DNA of 37,147 nucleotides from Rifleibacterium sp035352635 (GTDB lineage Bacteria > Muiribacteriota > Ozemobacteria > Ozemobacterales > Ozemobacteraceae): NCBI GenBank assembly GCA_035352635.1, contig DAOPYA010000041.1:1-37147 (forward strand). The letters are read 5' to 3'. The notes below the pieces were generated by a model. The model was not told where the DNA came from. It did not search any database and saw nothing but the letters and a program-made list of their open reading frames with translations. Position numbers and translations under genes: made by a program. Positions 15,496 to 23,919 of this stretch are shown here, one piece after another (the first letter of the stretch is position 1; the number at the start of each line of letters is the position of its first letter).

Positions 15496-16031
15496 GGACG
15501 CGCCTCGGGGGTTGAGGCGAATTGCCCGGCTTCTTTAACCAAACAGGCATCGTAGGCTCTGACACGCATAATGATATTTTCGTTACTCTCTTTATCGGAA
15601 AAGCGCAGCAACGGAGTCTCACAGAAGCCTTCCGGCATTGTCTGCCAGGCTTTTTCGGGCCATTCGAGAGCGCAGGCGGCCGGAATTTTTGCCGGGCGCA
15701 GCATGACGCCAAGCACGGCAGTGAAAGTGCCGTTTTCTTCGACCATGGGCACGAGTTCGTTGCCACCGGCAAGTTCAACGCGATAGCGTTTGCCTTCATA
15801 AACCGACTGCTCGAAGGTTTCGCGGCAGAGCAGCGAAACATCAAAAATAAGCTGATCGAGGCGGTCTCGACGAATGTAAGCCGCAGCAGAAGGAAGAATC
15901 ACCCCGGCCATCATGGCAAGAATACCAAGAACGACCAGCAGTTCGATGAGAGTGAACCCTCTGTGGCTATTTGCGGCCAATGTTCCAGTTTTCGATGTCG
16001 GCAAATTCGCCTTCACCGCCCTGCATGCCAT
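15492..16031 (-). CDS. gspH: Type II secretion minor pseudopilin GspH
   Basis: The product (179 residues from the first ATG) contains SHRGFTLIELLVVLGILAMM, a prepilin peptidase site with Glu at +5 and the pilin helix, then a GspH-type soluble domain of about 130 residues. The ATG at 16031 lies 65 bp inside gspG and gives a 24-residue leader. A TTG at 15980 would give a shorter leader (LAANSHRG) but has no clear ribosome site, so the start is uncertain. In the assembled system GspH links the GspG fibre to the GspI-J-K tip. Confidence 0.82.
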   Translation of the reverse strand: MACRAVKANLPTSKTGTLAANSHRGFTLIELLVVLGILAMMAGVILPSAAAYIRRDRLDQLIFDVSLLCRETFEQSVYEGKRYRVELAGGNELVPMVEENGTFTAVLGVMLRPAKIPAACALEWPEKAWQTMPEGFCETPLLRFSDKESNENIIMRVRAYDACLVKEAGQFASTPEARP

Positions 16032-16407
16032 CTTTACCGTAGCTCACCAGATCGAATTCAGGCAACTTAACGCCCGGAGCAAGATAAACAAAATCATGCC
16101 CCCAGGGGTCTTTTGGCAGAATGCCCTTTTCAAGATAGGGGCCTTTCCATTTGGCTGGCTGTGGTTCGCTGCCGGGTTTGACTACCAGGGCATTGAGGGT
16201 CTGTTCGGTGGTCGGGTAAAAGCCGTTGTCAGCATAATACAGGGCCAAAGCACTTTCGAGGCTGCGAATCTGCACCTCGGCCGTCTGGCGGCGGGCGTCT
16301 TCGGTGCGGCCCATAAGGCGCGGCAGCACCAGGCCGGCGAGCAGACTGAGAATGACGAGAACGACGAGCAGTTCTATAAGGGTGAAACCGCTTTGGATTC
16401 GTTTCAT
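15967..16407 (-). CDS. gspG: Type II secretion major pseudopilin GspG
   Basis: The 146-residue protein starts MKRIQSG, with the cleavage site before FTLIELLVVLVILSLLAGLV (Glu +5). The soluble part matches GspG closely: the helix with LESALALYYADNGFYPTTEQ, then WKGPYLEKGILPKDPWG and the calcium-loop region, and LVSYGKDGMQGG near the end. This is the main subunit of the pseudopilus. It is the first gene of the seven-gene gspG-M operon. GGAGG at 16420-16424 is 12 bases from the ATG, slightly long. The open frame extends 17 codons upstream, but that part resembles no leader. Confidence 0.93.
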   Translation of the reverse strand: MKRIQSGFTLIELLVVLVILSLLAGLVLPRLMGRTEDARRQTAEVQIRSLESALALYYADNGFYPTTEQTLNALVVKPGSEPQPAKWKGPYLEKGILPKDPWGHDFVYLAPGVKLPEFDLVSYGKDGMQGGEGEFADIENWNIGRK

Positions 16408-16446
16408 GATGGAGAGATACCTCCGGGGGCATTCTGATAATGATGG

Positions 16447-16476
16447 ATGATAACCCAAGGGGGGCTCTCATTTCAA
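16447..16476 (-). promoter_or_regulatory. Probable promoter of the gspG-M operon
   Basis: On the minus strand TTGAAA (16471-16476) and TATCAT (16447-16452) are 18 bp apart. It lies 40 bp upstream of the gspG start, in the region divergent with the gene at 16631. Confidence 0.5.
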
Positions 16477-16515
16477 CCACGGATAAAGAGAGGGATGAAG
16501 GGAAGAGAAAGACTG

Positions 16516-16543
16516 CCGCGGATGAACGCGGATAGACACGGAT
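16516..16543. repeat. Dispersed repeat B, 10-bp periodic GCGGAT/ACGGAT motif
   Basis: The 28-bp stretch CCGCGGATGAACGCGGATAG plus ACACGGAT has a 10-bp periodic GGAT. It resembles, in opposite orientation, the element at 34393-34420. I recall similar elements as common intergenic repeats in environmental bacterial genomes, which is memory and not a search result. Confidence 0.6.
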
Positions 16544-16630
16544 GGCGGTTGAATCGACCAATTTTTGAATTAGAAAAGTTCGATAGCGGGTGGGGTTTTG
16601 GCAGAGAATGGAATGTGATAATATACTGGC

Positions 16631-17314
16631 ATGCCTGACGAGATTAAACAGAACCCCGAAGCACTGAAACCGCCGACTGCCGAGCAAGCCGCAGCTGGCA
16701 AGAACTCGTCAACAGGCAATAATGCTGCCGATAAACCTGCGGCGGAGCCACTGCCTGAGCCTACTCTGGCTGATGATCTGGCGCTGCTTGAGAAGTTGAA
16801 TCTGATGCGTGCGGTAATGCTGCAACTGCAAGGTGGCAGGCACCCCGATAAACAGATTGACGGACTGCTTAAGCGGCGGTTTGATTTTAAAACTGAAGAT
16901 TTTCAGGGGCCTTACGCGATCAGACTGATCTGCACCCTGATGATGGTTTTTTTGATCTGCATGATCATGTGGGGGTTGATCTGGCTGCTGGCAACCGCCT
17001 TCGAGCTCAGTGCCTTCAGTCGACTGATGTCGATCGGTATAGCCACGTTGATGGCCGCTGCCGCCGGGGTTGCGATTTTTTTCCCGGCGTCTTTGCCTGA
17101 TGAAAAGCTTGTTAAAGAAGTGGTTACCCGGCGCATGGCCGAGCTGAAAGATCAGGGCGCCAGTTTTGCTCGTGGCACCAAGCCATCAGAACCCCTTCCC
17201 ACCGGGGAAGCCAGCAGCGATACTGAGAGCGCAACCATCGCTGACGAGGGTTCAGATGGCGACGCGGGTGACGAAAAACCACTCGATGCGGTGGCGCCCG
17301 ATAAAATCGCTTGA
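16631..17314 (+). CDS. Unknown membrane protein with two predicted helices
   Basis: I do not recognise this 227-residue protein. It has an Ala/Pro/Glu-rich N-terminus (1-50), a helical region with KLNLMRAVMLQLQGG and KQIDGLLKRRF (about 54-88), two hydrophobic helices at about 97-125 and 131-153 joined by a short loop, then a soluble acidic, low-complexity C-terminus (155-227). The predicted topology is both ends on the same side. A -10-like GATAAT or TATACT lies within 15 bp of the ATG and there is no Shine-Dalgarno sequence, so translation may be leaderless or start later. It is transcribed divergently from gspG and followed by nth. Real coding is supported by length and a clear hydrophobic pattern. 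Confidence 0.65.
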   Translation: MPDEIKQNPEALKPPTAEQAAAGKNSSTGNNAADKPAAEPLPEPTLADDLALLEKLNLMRAVMLQLQGGRHPDKQIDGLLKRRFDFKTEDFQGPYAIRLICTLMMVFLICMIMWGLIWLLATAFELSAFSRLMSIGIATLMAAAAGVAIFFPASLPDEKLVKEVVTRRMAELKDQGASFARGTKPSEPLPTGEASSDTESATIADEGSDGDAGDEKPLDAVAPDKIA

Positions 17315-17329
17315 TAGCCGCGCCAAATG

Positions 17330-17361
17330 CAGTTCTTATATAAGAGCCCATTAAGTATTTC
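17330..17361. repeat. Dispersed repeat C, single copy
   Basis: The 23-bp core TATAAGAGCCCATTAAGTAT+TTC (17339-17361) matches 30959-30981 at 21 of 23 positions, and the preceding bases GCAG-TT-CTTA are also similar. It lies in the 137-bp gap before nth; only one arm of the inverted repeat seen at 30959-31033 is present here. Confidence 0.65.
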
Positions 17362-17451
17362 TCACCGATTCGACGGCGTGGCCTGGCGACCGGAAAACAG
17401 ATTGCAGCATTCTACACAGGCATCGTCAGAAGAATAAGAAGGAAAAGCAGA

Positions 17452-18105
17452 TTGAAAACTTCAGAAAAAGCTGACCCACAGATCAAGAAGCGGGCCAAAG
17501 AGATTATCGAGATTCTCAGCGCGAAATACCCTGACCCACAATGCGCCCTGACGCATCTCGACCCCTGGCAACTCATGGTCGCGACCATACTCTCGGCCCA
17601 GTGTACCGACAAAAGAGTTAACATGGTAACCCCGGGTCTGTTCAAAGAATTTAACGGGATCAAGGCTTTCGCAGACGCCGATCAGGAAGCCCTCGAAAAG
17701 GCCATTCACTCGACCGGTTTTTATCACAACAAGGCCAGAAACATAATCGCCTGCGCCCGGGCGCTGCTCGAGCGCCATGCCGGCGTGATTCCGCAGACGC
17801 TTGCCGCCCTGACGGAGTTGCCCGGTGTCGGGCGCAAGACGGCGAGTGTCGTGCTTGGCACCGGGTTCGGCAAAGCCGAAGGGATCGTCGTCGATACGCA
17901 CGTTACCCGCCTGGCGCAGCGTATGGGTCTGTCATTGCATACTGACGCCGAAAAGATCGAGCAGGATCTGATGAAGGTGGTGGCCAAAAAGCACTGGATC
18001 AACTTTTCGCATTTTCTGATCATGCATGGGCGCGAGCGTTGCGCGGCCCGACGTGCTGACTGCGGCAACTGTGAACTGCAGATTATCTGCCCGAAGAGAA
18101 TTTAA
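17452..18105 (+). CDS. nth: Endonuclease III (DNA glycosylase/AP lyase)
   Basis: The enzyme removes oxidised pyrimidines from DNA and cuts the abasic site. The 217-residue protein shows the helix-hairpin-helix LPGVGRKTASVVL with catalytic Lys129, the catalytic Asp148 in VDTHV, and the four-cysteine iron-sulphur motif C197-x6-C204-x2-C207-x5-C213. LSAQCTDKRVN (48-57) matches the family. Length is typical. The start is a TTG, supported by AGAAGGA about nine bases upstream. It stands alone on the plus strand and converges on the ptsG gene. Confidence 0.95.
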   Translation: MKTSEKADPQIKKRAKEIIEILSAKYPDPQCALTHLDPWQLMVATILSAQCTDKRVNMVTPGLFKEFNGIKAFADADQEALEKAIHSTGFYHNKARNIIACARALLERHAGVIPQTLAALTELPGVGRKTASVVLGTGFGKAEGIVVDTHVTRLAQRMGLSLHTDAEKIEQDLMKVVAKKHWINFSHFLIMHGRERCAARRADCGNCELQIICPKRI

Positions 18106-18112
18106 ACTGCAC

Positions 18113-18143
18113 CACTTCGACCCGCCTGGCGGGCTCAGTGACC
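18113..18143. repeat. Dispersed repeat A, copy between nth and ptsG
   Basis: CACTTCGAC followed by the hairpin CCCGC-CTG-GCGGG, then CTCAGTGACC. It belongs to the same family as 1-138 and 15017-15065, and lies between convergent genes, where it might help terminate transcription on either side. Confidence 0.7.
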
Positions 18144-18179
18144 GTTTTTAGCTGCTGAGCATGATAGCGACCGGTTCAG

Positions 18180-19952
18180 TCAGCTATTGAGAATAGCCTG
18201 AAGTTCGATGGCATACTGATGCGCCCCGAGACCGGTCAGCAGGTGAATGACGCCACCCTGAAGCGGCATAATTCCTTTGATACCAGAATCGAGCAGTTCT
18301 TCGCTGTCGAGCCAGTCTGGTTCGTGCAAAACAATGCGCAGGCGGGTTTCAGCGCAGGCGGTTACCGTGGCCAGGTTTTCGCGGCCACCCATGGCCCTCA
18401 GCCACTTTTCGCATTTACTGCGGGCTTCGGGGTCAACCGGTGCGCTCGGGAACCCGGCGGCTTCGGCGGCAGCGGTCGGGTTGGGGCGCTGATCGAGTTC
18501 GGCGTCAGGGCCGGCGGTTTTGAGGTATTCTTCCATGTCGGTTTTGAGAATTTCGGAACGGGTGCCGAAAATTGCCTGCAAGTTATTTCCGGCTTCGAGA
18601 ACCCCGACGGCGCCGAGTTGCTTCAGGCGTTCAGGGCTGGCAAAGCTGCGGTCTTTGAGTTCGAGGCGCAGACGCGTAATACAGGCGTCAAGGCCGAGAA
18701 TATTGCTGCGCCCGCCGAAAGCGAGCACGAGCTGGCGGGCGAATTCATTGCCGGCGATGGCAGAAGAGTCGATTTCGCTTTCGACTTCACGGCCTGGGGT
18801 TTTAAGGTCAAACTTGAGAATAAAGAACCTGAAAATTGCGAAATACATCAGACCCCACATAGGCCCGATAACCAGCAACCAGAGGGCGTGGGTCGATTTT
18901 GAGAAGAGCAGCACAAAATCAAAGAGGCCATGTGAAAAGGTCATACCATGTTTGATGCCGATCATCACGCAAAGATAATAGGCGGCGGCGGTTAGAACGG
19001 CATGCACACCATAAAGCATCGGCGCAAGAAACAGAAACGAGAATTCAATCGGTTCAGTAATGCCGGTCAGAAAAGATGTCAGAGCAGCCGAACCCATGAT
19101 ACCGGCGATTTTCGCCTTATTTTCGGGGCGGGCGGTGTACCAGAAAGCGAAGGCCGCGGCGGGCAGCCCCCACATTTTAAAAAGATAGCCGCCGGCCATG
19201 TTACCGGCGGTCGGGTCACCGGCTGCGAAGCGATAGACTTCACCCCTGATCAGTTCACCGGCAGCGTTAGTAAACTCGCCGACTTCGAAAAAGAAGGGGG
19301 CGTTCCAGATGTGGTGCAGGCCGAAAGGTAAAAGGGCGCGTTCAACAACCCCATACAGGGCAAAGGCGGTGGCCGGGTTCTCAGAAGCCGCCCAGCGCGA
19401 AAACATGCCAATCACTGCTCCGACCGGCGGCCAGACAAAACTCATCAGTATGCCCAGACCGATACCAGCGAAGGCGGTCAGAATCGGCACCAGACGTTTG
19501 CCCGAGAAAAAACCGAGGTAAGAAGGCAACTGCACGCGATAGTAGCGGTTGAAGAGCCAGGCGGCGACCAGGCCGATGATGATGCCACCGAGCACGCCGG
19601 TATCGATCGACTGCATGCCCATTACCATGCGGGTCTCGAGGCCAAATGCCGAGGCAGTAACACCCATGGTGGCGACCATGACCGCGAAACCAACCAGGCC
19701 AGCCATGGCGGCGACGCCATCGTTACCAGTCAGGCCAAGAACAACACCAATGGCGCAGAGAAGCGGCAGATTGGAGAATATGGCTCCCCCGGCCTGCGCC
19801 ATGGTTTTCGACACGATTGAGGGCAGAAAAGCAAAATTTGAACTACCGATGCCGAGCAACAACCCGGCGACCGGCAATACCGACACCGGCAGCATCATTG
19901 ATTTTCCGATTTTTTGAAGCGTTGCGAACACACTTCTGGCAATGTTTTTCAT
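18180..19952 (-). CDS. ptsG: PTS glucose-type permease, EIICBB with two tandem EIIB domains
   Basis: The 590-residue protein transports and phosphorylates a hexose, most likely glucose or a related sugar. The EIIC membrane domain (about 1-385) has the PtsG-type start MLPVSVLPVAGLLLGIG, LPFGLHHIW (around 208-216) and the substrate loop GITEPIEF (297-304). EIIB-1 (about 405-480) has the phosphocysteine motif LDACITRLR with Cys424 and GAVGVLEAGNNLQAIFG. A Pro/Ala linker leads to EIIB-2 (about 515-590), with TACAETRLRI (Cys533) and one extra residue between Cys and TRLR. The ATG overlaps the stop of the EIIA-HPr-EI gene by one base (TGATG), so the two are translationally coupled. A second EIIB domain is unusual. 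Confidence 0.9.
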   Translation of the reverse strand: MKNIARSVFATLQKIGKSMMLPVSVLPVAGLLLGIGSSNFAFLPSIVSKTMAQAGGAIFSNLPLLCAIGVVLGLTGNDGVAAMAGLVGFAVMVATMGVTASAFGLETRMVMGMQSIDTGVLGGIIIGLVAAWLFNRYYRVQLPSYLGFFSGKRLVPILTAFAGIGLGILMSFVWPPVGAVIGMFSRWAASENPATAFALYGVVERALLPFGLHHIWNAPFFFEVGEFTNAAGELIRGEVYRFAAGDPTAGNMAGGYLFKMWGLPAAAFAFWYTARPENKAKIAGIMGSAALTSFLTGITEPIEFSFLFLAPMLYGVHAVLTAAAYYLCVMIGIKHGMTFSHGLFDFVLLFSKSTHALWLLVIGPMWGLMYFAIFRFFILKFDLKTPGREVESEIDSSAIAGNEFARQLVLAFGGRSNILGLDACITRLRLELKDRSFASPERLKQLGAVGVLEAGNNLQAIFGTRSEILKTDMEEYLKTAGPDAELDQRPNPTAAAEAAGFPSAPVDPEARSKCEKWLRAMGGRENLATVTACAETRLRIVLHEPDWLDSEELLDSGIKGIMPLQGGVIHLLTGLGAHQYAIELQAILNS

Positions 19953-22495
19953 CAGTTTTCTCCCCTGCTTTCTTCGAGCAGTTTTCGGAACGCCTGGCGC
20001 ACCGAAAGCGCGTCGCTCATGCGAATGGCATCGCGCACCAGTTTACTGCATTTATCAGCCGAAAGACGGCGCACCGTGGCTTTAACTGCCGGTATCACCG
20101 GAATATCGACGCTCAGTTTGCTGATTCCCATGCCGATCAGGGCGGCGATACCTTCGAGGTCGCTGGCCAGACCCCCGCAGACGCCGACTTCAATCTGATG
20201 TCGGCGACCGGCCTCGGCAACGATGCTCATCAGGCGCAGAACAGACGGGTGCATGGCATCAATCTGGGCGGCGAGTTTTGGGTGGCCGCGGTCCATGGCC
20301 AGTGCATACTGTGTCAGATCGTTGGTGCCGATCGAAAAGAAGCTGGCTTCGGCGGCGAAAGTATCGGCGAGCAGCGCAGCAGCTGGAATCTCGACCATGA
20401 TCCCGGTTTTAACGGCCGGAATGCCGAGGTCAGCGGCGGTCTGCTGCATGATAGCACTTGCCTGCCGCCATTCAGAAATATCGGCGATCATCGGAAACAT
20501 GACCCTGACATCATATTGCTGTGAGACGCGCAGAATGGCACGCAGCTGGGTAATTAAAATTTCTGGGCGGTTCAGACAGACTCTGATACCGCGTTCACCG
20601 AGAAAGGGGTTTTCTTCTTTCGGGATCGGCAGGTAGGAAAGGGGCTTGTCGCCGCCAACGTCAAGGGTTCTGATGATTACCGGCCGGTCTTTGCCCATTT
20701 TTGAAGCGACGGCGAGGTATGCCTCGTATTGTTCGTCTTCGGTGGGTGCCACGGCGCGGTTCATAAACAGGAATTCAGAACGCAGCAACCCCACCCCTTC
20801 GGCGCCGAGTTCTACGGCCTGGGCTGTTGATGATGTTTCGCCAATATTAGCCGCCACAGTAATTTTAAGGCCATCGACTGTGACTGCGGGTTCATCGGCG
20901 TGGCGTTTTTCTTCGGCGCGGGTTTTTTCTTCGGCGATCATGGTGGTTTCGACGGCTTCGACTTCAGCCGCGTCAGGCTGAACGGTCAGCAGACCCTTGT
21001 CACCATCGACGACGACCATCAGGCCGTCTTCGAGTTCGAGGGCAGCCGGGTCAAGCCCCACAATTGCGGGCAACCCCATTGAACGTGCGAGAATTGCGAC
21101 ATGCGAAGTGGCGCCGCCGGCGACGGTGCAGCAGGCGACGACGAGTTCCTTATCGATTGAAATGATATTGGAGGGGGTCAGGTCTTCGGCGATGATGACC
21201 TGTTTTTCGCTGACATTCAGCGATTTTTCTTCGAGTGAGAGCAGAATGCGCAGCACCCGATAACCGACGTCGCGCAGATCGTTGGCTCTGGCGGCCAGCA
21301 GCTGGTTATTGAGGCCCTGCAGTTTGAGAGCATGGGCGTTAAAAGCTTTGTTCCAGGCGAATGCCGCGCTTTTGCCGGCCATAATGCCGCGTTCAACCAG
21401 TTCAAGCAATTCGGGGTCATCAAGCAGATCGGCGTGGGCGGCGAAAATTGCCGCCCGTTCGGGGTTTCCGGAGCGTTTGAGTTTGTCGGCCAGCGAAGAA
21501 AGTTGCAGAATGCCGCGTTTAACGGCATTAGCGAATTCTGACTGCTCAAATTTGCTGCCATGGCCTTGTTCAATGATGCTGTATTTTTCGGGTTTCAGTT
21601 TTAAAACACGGCCGATGGCGATGCCGCGTGAGGCACCGATGCCAGTCAGCTGGTTGACTGCAGTCTTTTCGCCCTTTTTGAATTCGACCGGCTGGGCGGC
21701 GGCGGCTTTGAGGTTCTCGCCCAGGCCTTCGCGCAGGCGTGGCAGAATGTGGTCGATGGCTTTTTGAGCGTCATGGCCGTTGGCGACCAGGGTGATTTTG
21801 TCACCTTTTTCGACTTCGAGGCCCATGACTGCCGAAACGCTGCGGGCATTGGCACGGCGATCACCCTTCTGCAGTTGCAGTTCACATTCGAACTGCCGGG
21901 CCAGACCGGCGAGCACTGAAGCAGGGCGGGCATGCAGACCGGAAGGGTTAACCACGACGACTGAATCAGAGATAACGTGCTGGGCTTCAGCGGGTTTAGC
22001 GGCGGCCGGCCCTGCAACCACCGGCACCAGCGTAAAAATCACGTCAGTGCAGGCGTCAACGCTGCCGGTTTCCCTGGTCAGGCTGCTGATCGATTCGGGG
22101 TTGGCGACGACGATCTGTGTTAGCAGGCTGCGGGCGTTAGTGGCAACAAAATCGGCGTCGAACCTGATCAGTTGCTGGCCGACGGTGACCTGGTCGCCCT
22201 TTTTGACCAGGGGTTCAAAGCCACGACCCCCGAGTTTGACGGTGTCGAGGCCGATATGCACGAGAATTTCGATGCCATGTGGCGTTTTGATGGTCAGAGC
22301 GTGTGATGCAGAGTGAAGCTGAATAACTTCGCCGGTGACCGGGGCGCTCAAAACGTTAGAAACCGGGTCGATCGACACGCCATCTCCGACAAGCTTCTGG
22401 GCAAATACCGGGTCTGGAACGGTTTCGAGAGCCATCAGGAAACCAGAAAGGGGCGCCATTACCTCAAGACGTTCTGCAGAAACTTTTTCGCTCAT
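19952..22495 (-). CDS. PTS EIIA(Glc)-HPr-EI fusion protein
   Basis: This 847-residue protein (numbering below counts an upstream GTG as residue 1) combines three soluble PTS components. EIIA of glucose type (about 10-160) has SASHALTI and VHIGLDTV with His66 and His81. HPr (about 175-260) has NPSGLHARPAS with phospho-His189. Enzyme I (about 283-848) has GGATSHVAILARSMG with His466, LRSEFLFM, and near the end GVCGGLASD. It passes phosphate from PEP to EI, HPr, EIIA and then to the neighbouring EIICBB. GGAGAG (22501-22506) is five bases before the ATG at 22495, which is better placed than the upstream GTG. Similar fusions (NagF, FruB-like) exist in other bacteria. Confidence 0.93.
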   Translation of the reverse strand: MSEKVSAERLEVMAPLSGFLMALETVPDPVFAQKLVGDGVSIDPVSNVLSAPVTGEVIQLHSASHALTIKTPHGIEILVHIGLDTVKLGGRGFEPLVKKGDQVTVGQQLIRFDADFVATNARSLLTQIVVANPESISSLTRETGSVDACTDVIFTLVPVVAGPAAAKPAEAQHVISDSVVVVNPSGLHARPASVLAGLARQFECELQLQKGDRRANARSVSAVMGLEVEKGDKITLVANGHDAQKAIDHILPRLREGLGENLKAAAAQPVEFKKGEKTAVNQLTGIGASRGIAIGRVLKLKPEKYSIIEQGHGSKFEQSEFANAVKRGILQLSSLADKLKRSGNPERAAIFAAHADLLDDPELLELVERGIMAGKSAAFAWNKAFNAHALKLQGLNNQLLAARANDLRDVGYRVLRILLSLEEKSLNVSEKQVIIAEDLTPSNIISIDKELVVACCTVAGGATSHVAILARSMGLPAIVGLDPAALELEDGLMVVVDGDKGLLTVQPDAAEVEAVETTMIAEEKTRAEEKRHADEPAVTVDGLKITVAANIGETSSTAQAVELGAEGVGLLRSEFLFMNRAVAPTEDEQYEAYLAVASKMGKDRPVIIRTLDVGGDKPLSYLPIPKEENPFLGERGIRVCLNRPEILITQLRAILRVSQQYDVRVMFPMIADISEWRQASAIMQQTAADLGIPAVKTGIMVEIPAAALLADTFAAEASFFSIGTNDLTQYALAMDRGHPKLAAQIDAMHPSVLRLMSIVAEAGRRHQIEVGVCGGLASDLEGIAALIGMGISKLSVDIPVIPAVKATVRRLSADKCSKLVRDAIRMSDALSVRQAFRKLLEESRGEN

Positions 22496-22685
22496 CACAA
22501 CTCTCCAGATATCTTTGATGCCAGTAATACTATCAGAGAGTCGCGGCAGTTTCTACAAATCGTGCAGCGTAAATGTTCAAGCCCGTGTGCAGGCGGTTGC
22601 GGAGCCATTTGCGGAAAGAATCGCGCCTTATCGAAGCCTGAAAAAATAGAACCTGCTAACTTCACCGGCGCGGCCATCAGTCGGG

Positions 22686-23753
22686 TTATTTGATTGAGGC
22701 GAGGAGTTTTTGCGCCTGCGTGTTGCCGGCGTTACGTGCCAGCATCTCGTCGCACAGGCGGCGGGCTTCATCATTCATGCCGAGGTTTTTCTGGGTGAGG
22801 GCCAGGGCGTAGCAGATCTTGTCGTTGTCGGGGCTGGCGCCATAGCATTCTTTAAAGAGTGGCAGAGCTTCAGTGAATTCTTTTTTGCGGGCAAAGGCGA
22901 GGGCCGCTGCGAATTTTTCTTGCATGGAAACGGCTTTCGCGGGTTTTTTAGCCGGTTCGACCCGGCGGGATGGCGGTGCCGGTTTTTCGGGTTCGGCGAC
23001 TACCTTCGTTCTTGTCGGGCGGGGCCCGGAAAGATCGATCATCGAGGCGCGGCGTTGCATGTCTTTAAAGAATGGGTTATCTGATTCTTCAGAAGAAGCA
23101 CGAATGAGCACCAGCAGTTTTTCGGCCATGTCGCGACTCGGGGACTTTTCGGCCAGTTCTACTGCGAGGCGGATAACAGGCATGAGAACGACTGCGTGCT
23201 CAAGATTGCCTTTTTCGAGAATGAAAGCTTTAAAATCTTCGAAAGCCTTTTCGATACGGCCTTCTTTGCAGGTTTTCATGACTGGCAGAAGTTTTTTTAG
23301 TGCCGCAATCTGCTTTCGGGCGTTCTCGGCCATGGATACGGATTTGCCTGAGAAAGCACCCGGGCGCTCGAGATCATGCGAAGCATTTTTAATTAGTTCT
23401 TCGACATCGAGGTTCCATTCAGCCATGCGCTGGGCGATGGCCGTGGTGCGCACCACGCCTCTGATACCGAGGTAGTCGTTCTCTTTATAATATGTGCTGC
23501 CGCCAAAAGTCGGCATGATGATGTAAATATCATAGAGTAATGAAAAATGACTGGCGCCTTCTTCCATTTTCTTTTCGGCGCCGATGTGGTCATAGCGGTC
23601 CATGCATTTGCCTGAAGCTTCGATGCAACTCTCGATTTGAGCGTTCTTATAGGCCCCGATCAGCATAAACGGCCCGGAAACGAGCAAAAAGATTATAAAC
23701 GCCAGCGCTCGGCCAGGAATCTGCTCAAGAATACCAGGGTTCTCATCTGACAT
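22686..23753 (-). CDS. TPR-containing single-pass membrane protein of unknown role
   Basis: The 355-residue protein has a short N-terminus and a transmembrane helix at about 15-34 (RALAFIIFLLVSGPFML), then a long helical region, a Pro/Lys-rich linker (about 245-275, with PAPPSRRVEPAKKPAK) and a C-terminal helical repeat region that fits tetratricopeptide repeats (about 278-355, ALAFARKKEFTEALPLFKEC and LALTQKNLGMNDEARRLCDE). The TPR part would lie outside the membrane and bind proteins. The ATG is preceded by GGGGGT. It sits between the PTS operon and the ribosomal terminator with no clear functional link. Gene family not recognised. Confidence 0.75.
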   Translation of the reverse strand: MSDENPGILEQIPGRALAFIIFLLVSGPFMLIGAYKNAQIESCIEASGKCMDRYDHIGAEKKMEEGASHFSLLYDIYIIMPTFGGSTYYKENDYLGIRGVVRTTAIAQRMAEWNLDVEELIKNASHDLERPGAFSGKSVSMAENARKQIAALKKLLPVMKTCKEGRIEKAFEDFKAFILEKGNLEHAVVLMPVIRLAVELAEKSPSRDMAEKLLVLIRASSEESDNPFFKDMQRRASMIDLSGPRPTRTKVVAEPEKPAPPSRRVEPAKKPAKAVSMQEKFAAALAFARKKEFTEALPLFKECYGASPDNDKICYALALTQKNLGMNDEARRLCDEMLARNAGNTQAQKLLASIK

Positions 23754-23868
23754 CTCAGTACCCCCAAAAGGTCTTTTTTACATTATACAAATTTCAGGGG
23801 AGCTTGTGTTTTTTTTCTCAGAGTGGCGGTGAATAATGGTTTGCGTGTTTCCAGGGGCGACGAGGCAA

Positions 23869-23900
23869 AAAAAACACCCCGGCGAACCGGGGTGTTTTTT
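23869..23900 (-). terminator. Intrinsic terminator of the ribosomal-protein operon
   Basis: A perfect 14-bp stem (23869-23882 with 23887-23900) with CGAA loop has A and T runs on both sides, so it can act in both directions. It is 20 bp after the rplL stop and is followed on the minus strand by eight Ts. Confidence 0.9.
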
Positions 23901-23919
23901 GAAAAGACTGGAGACTTGA

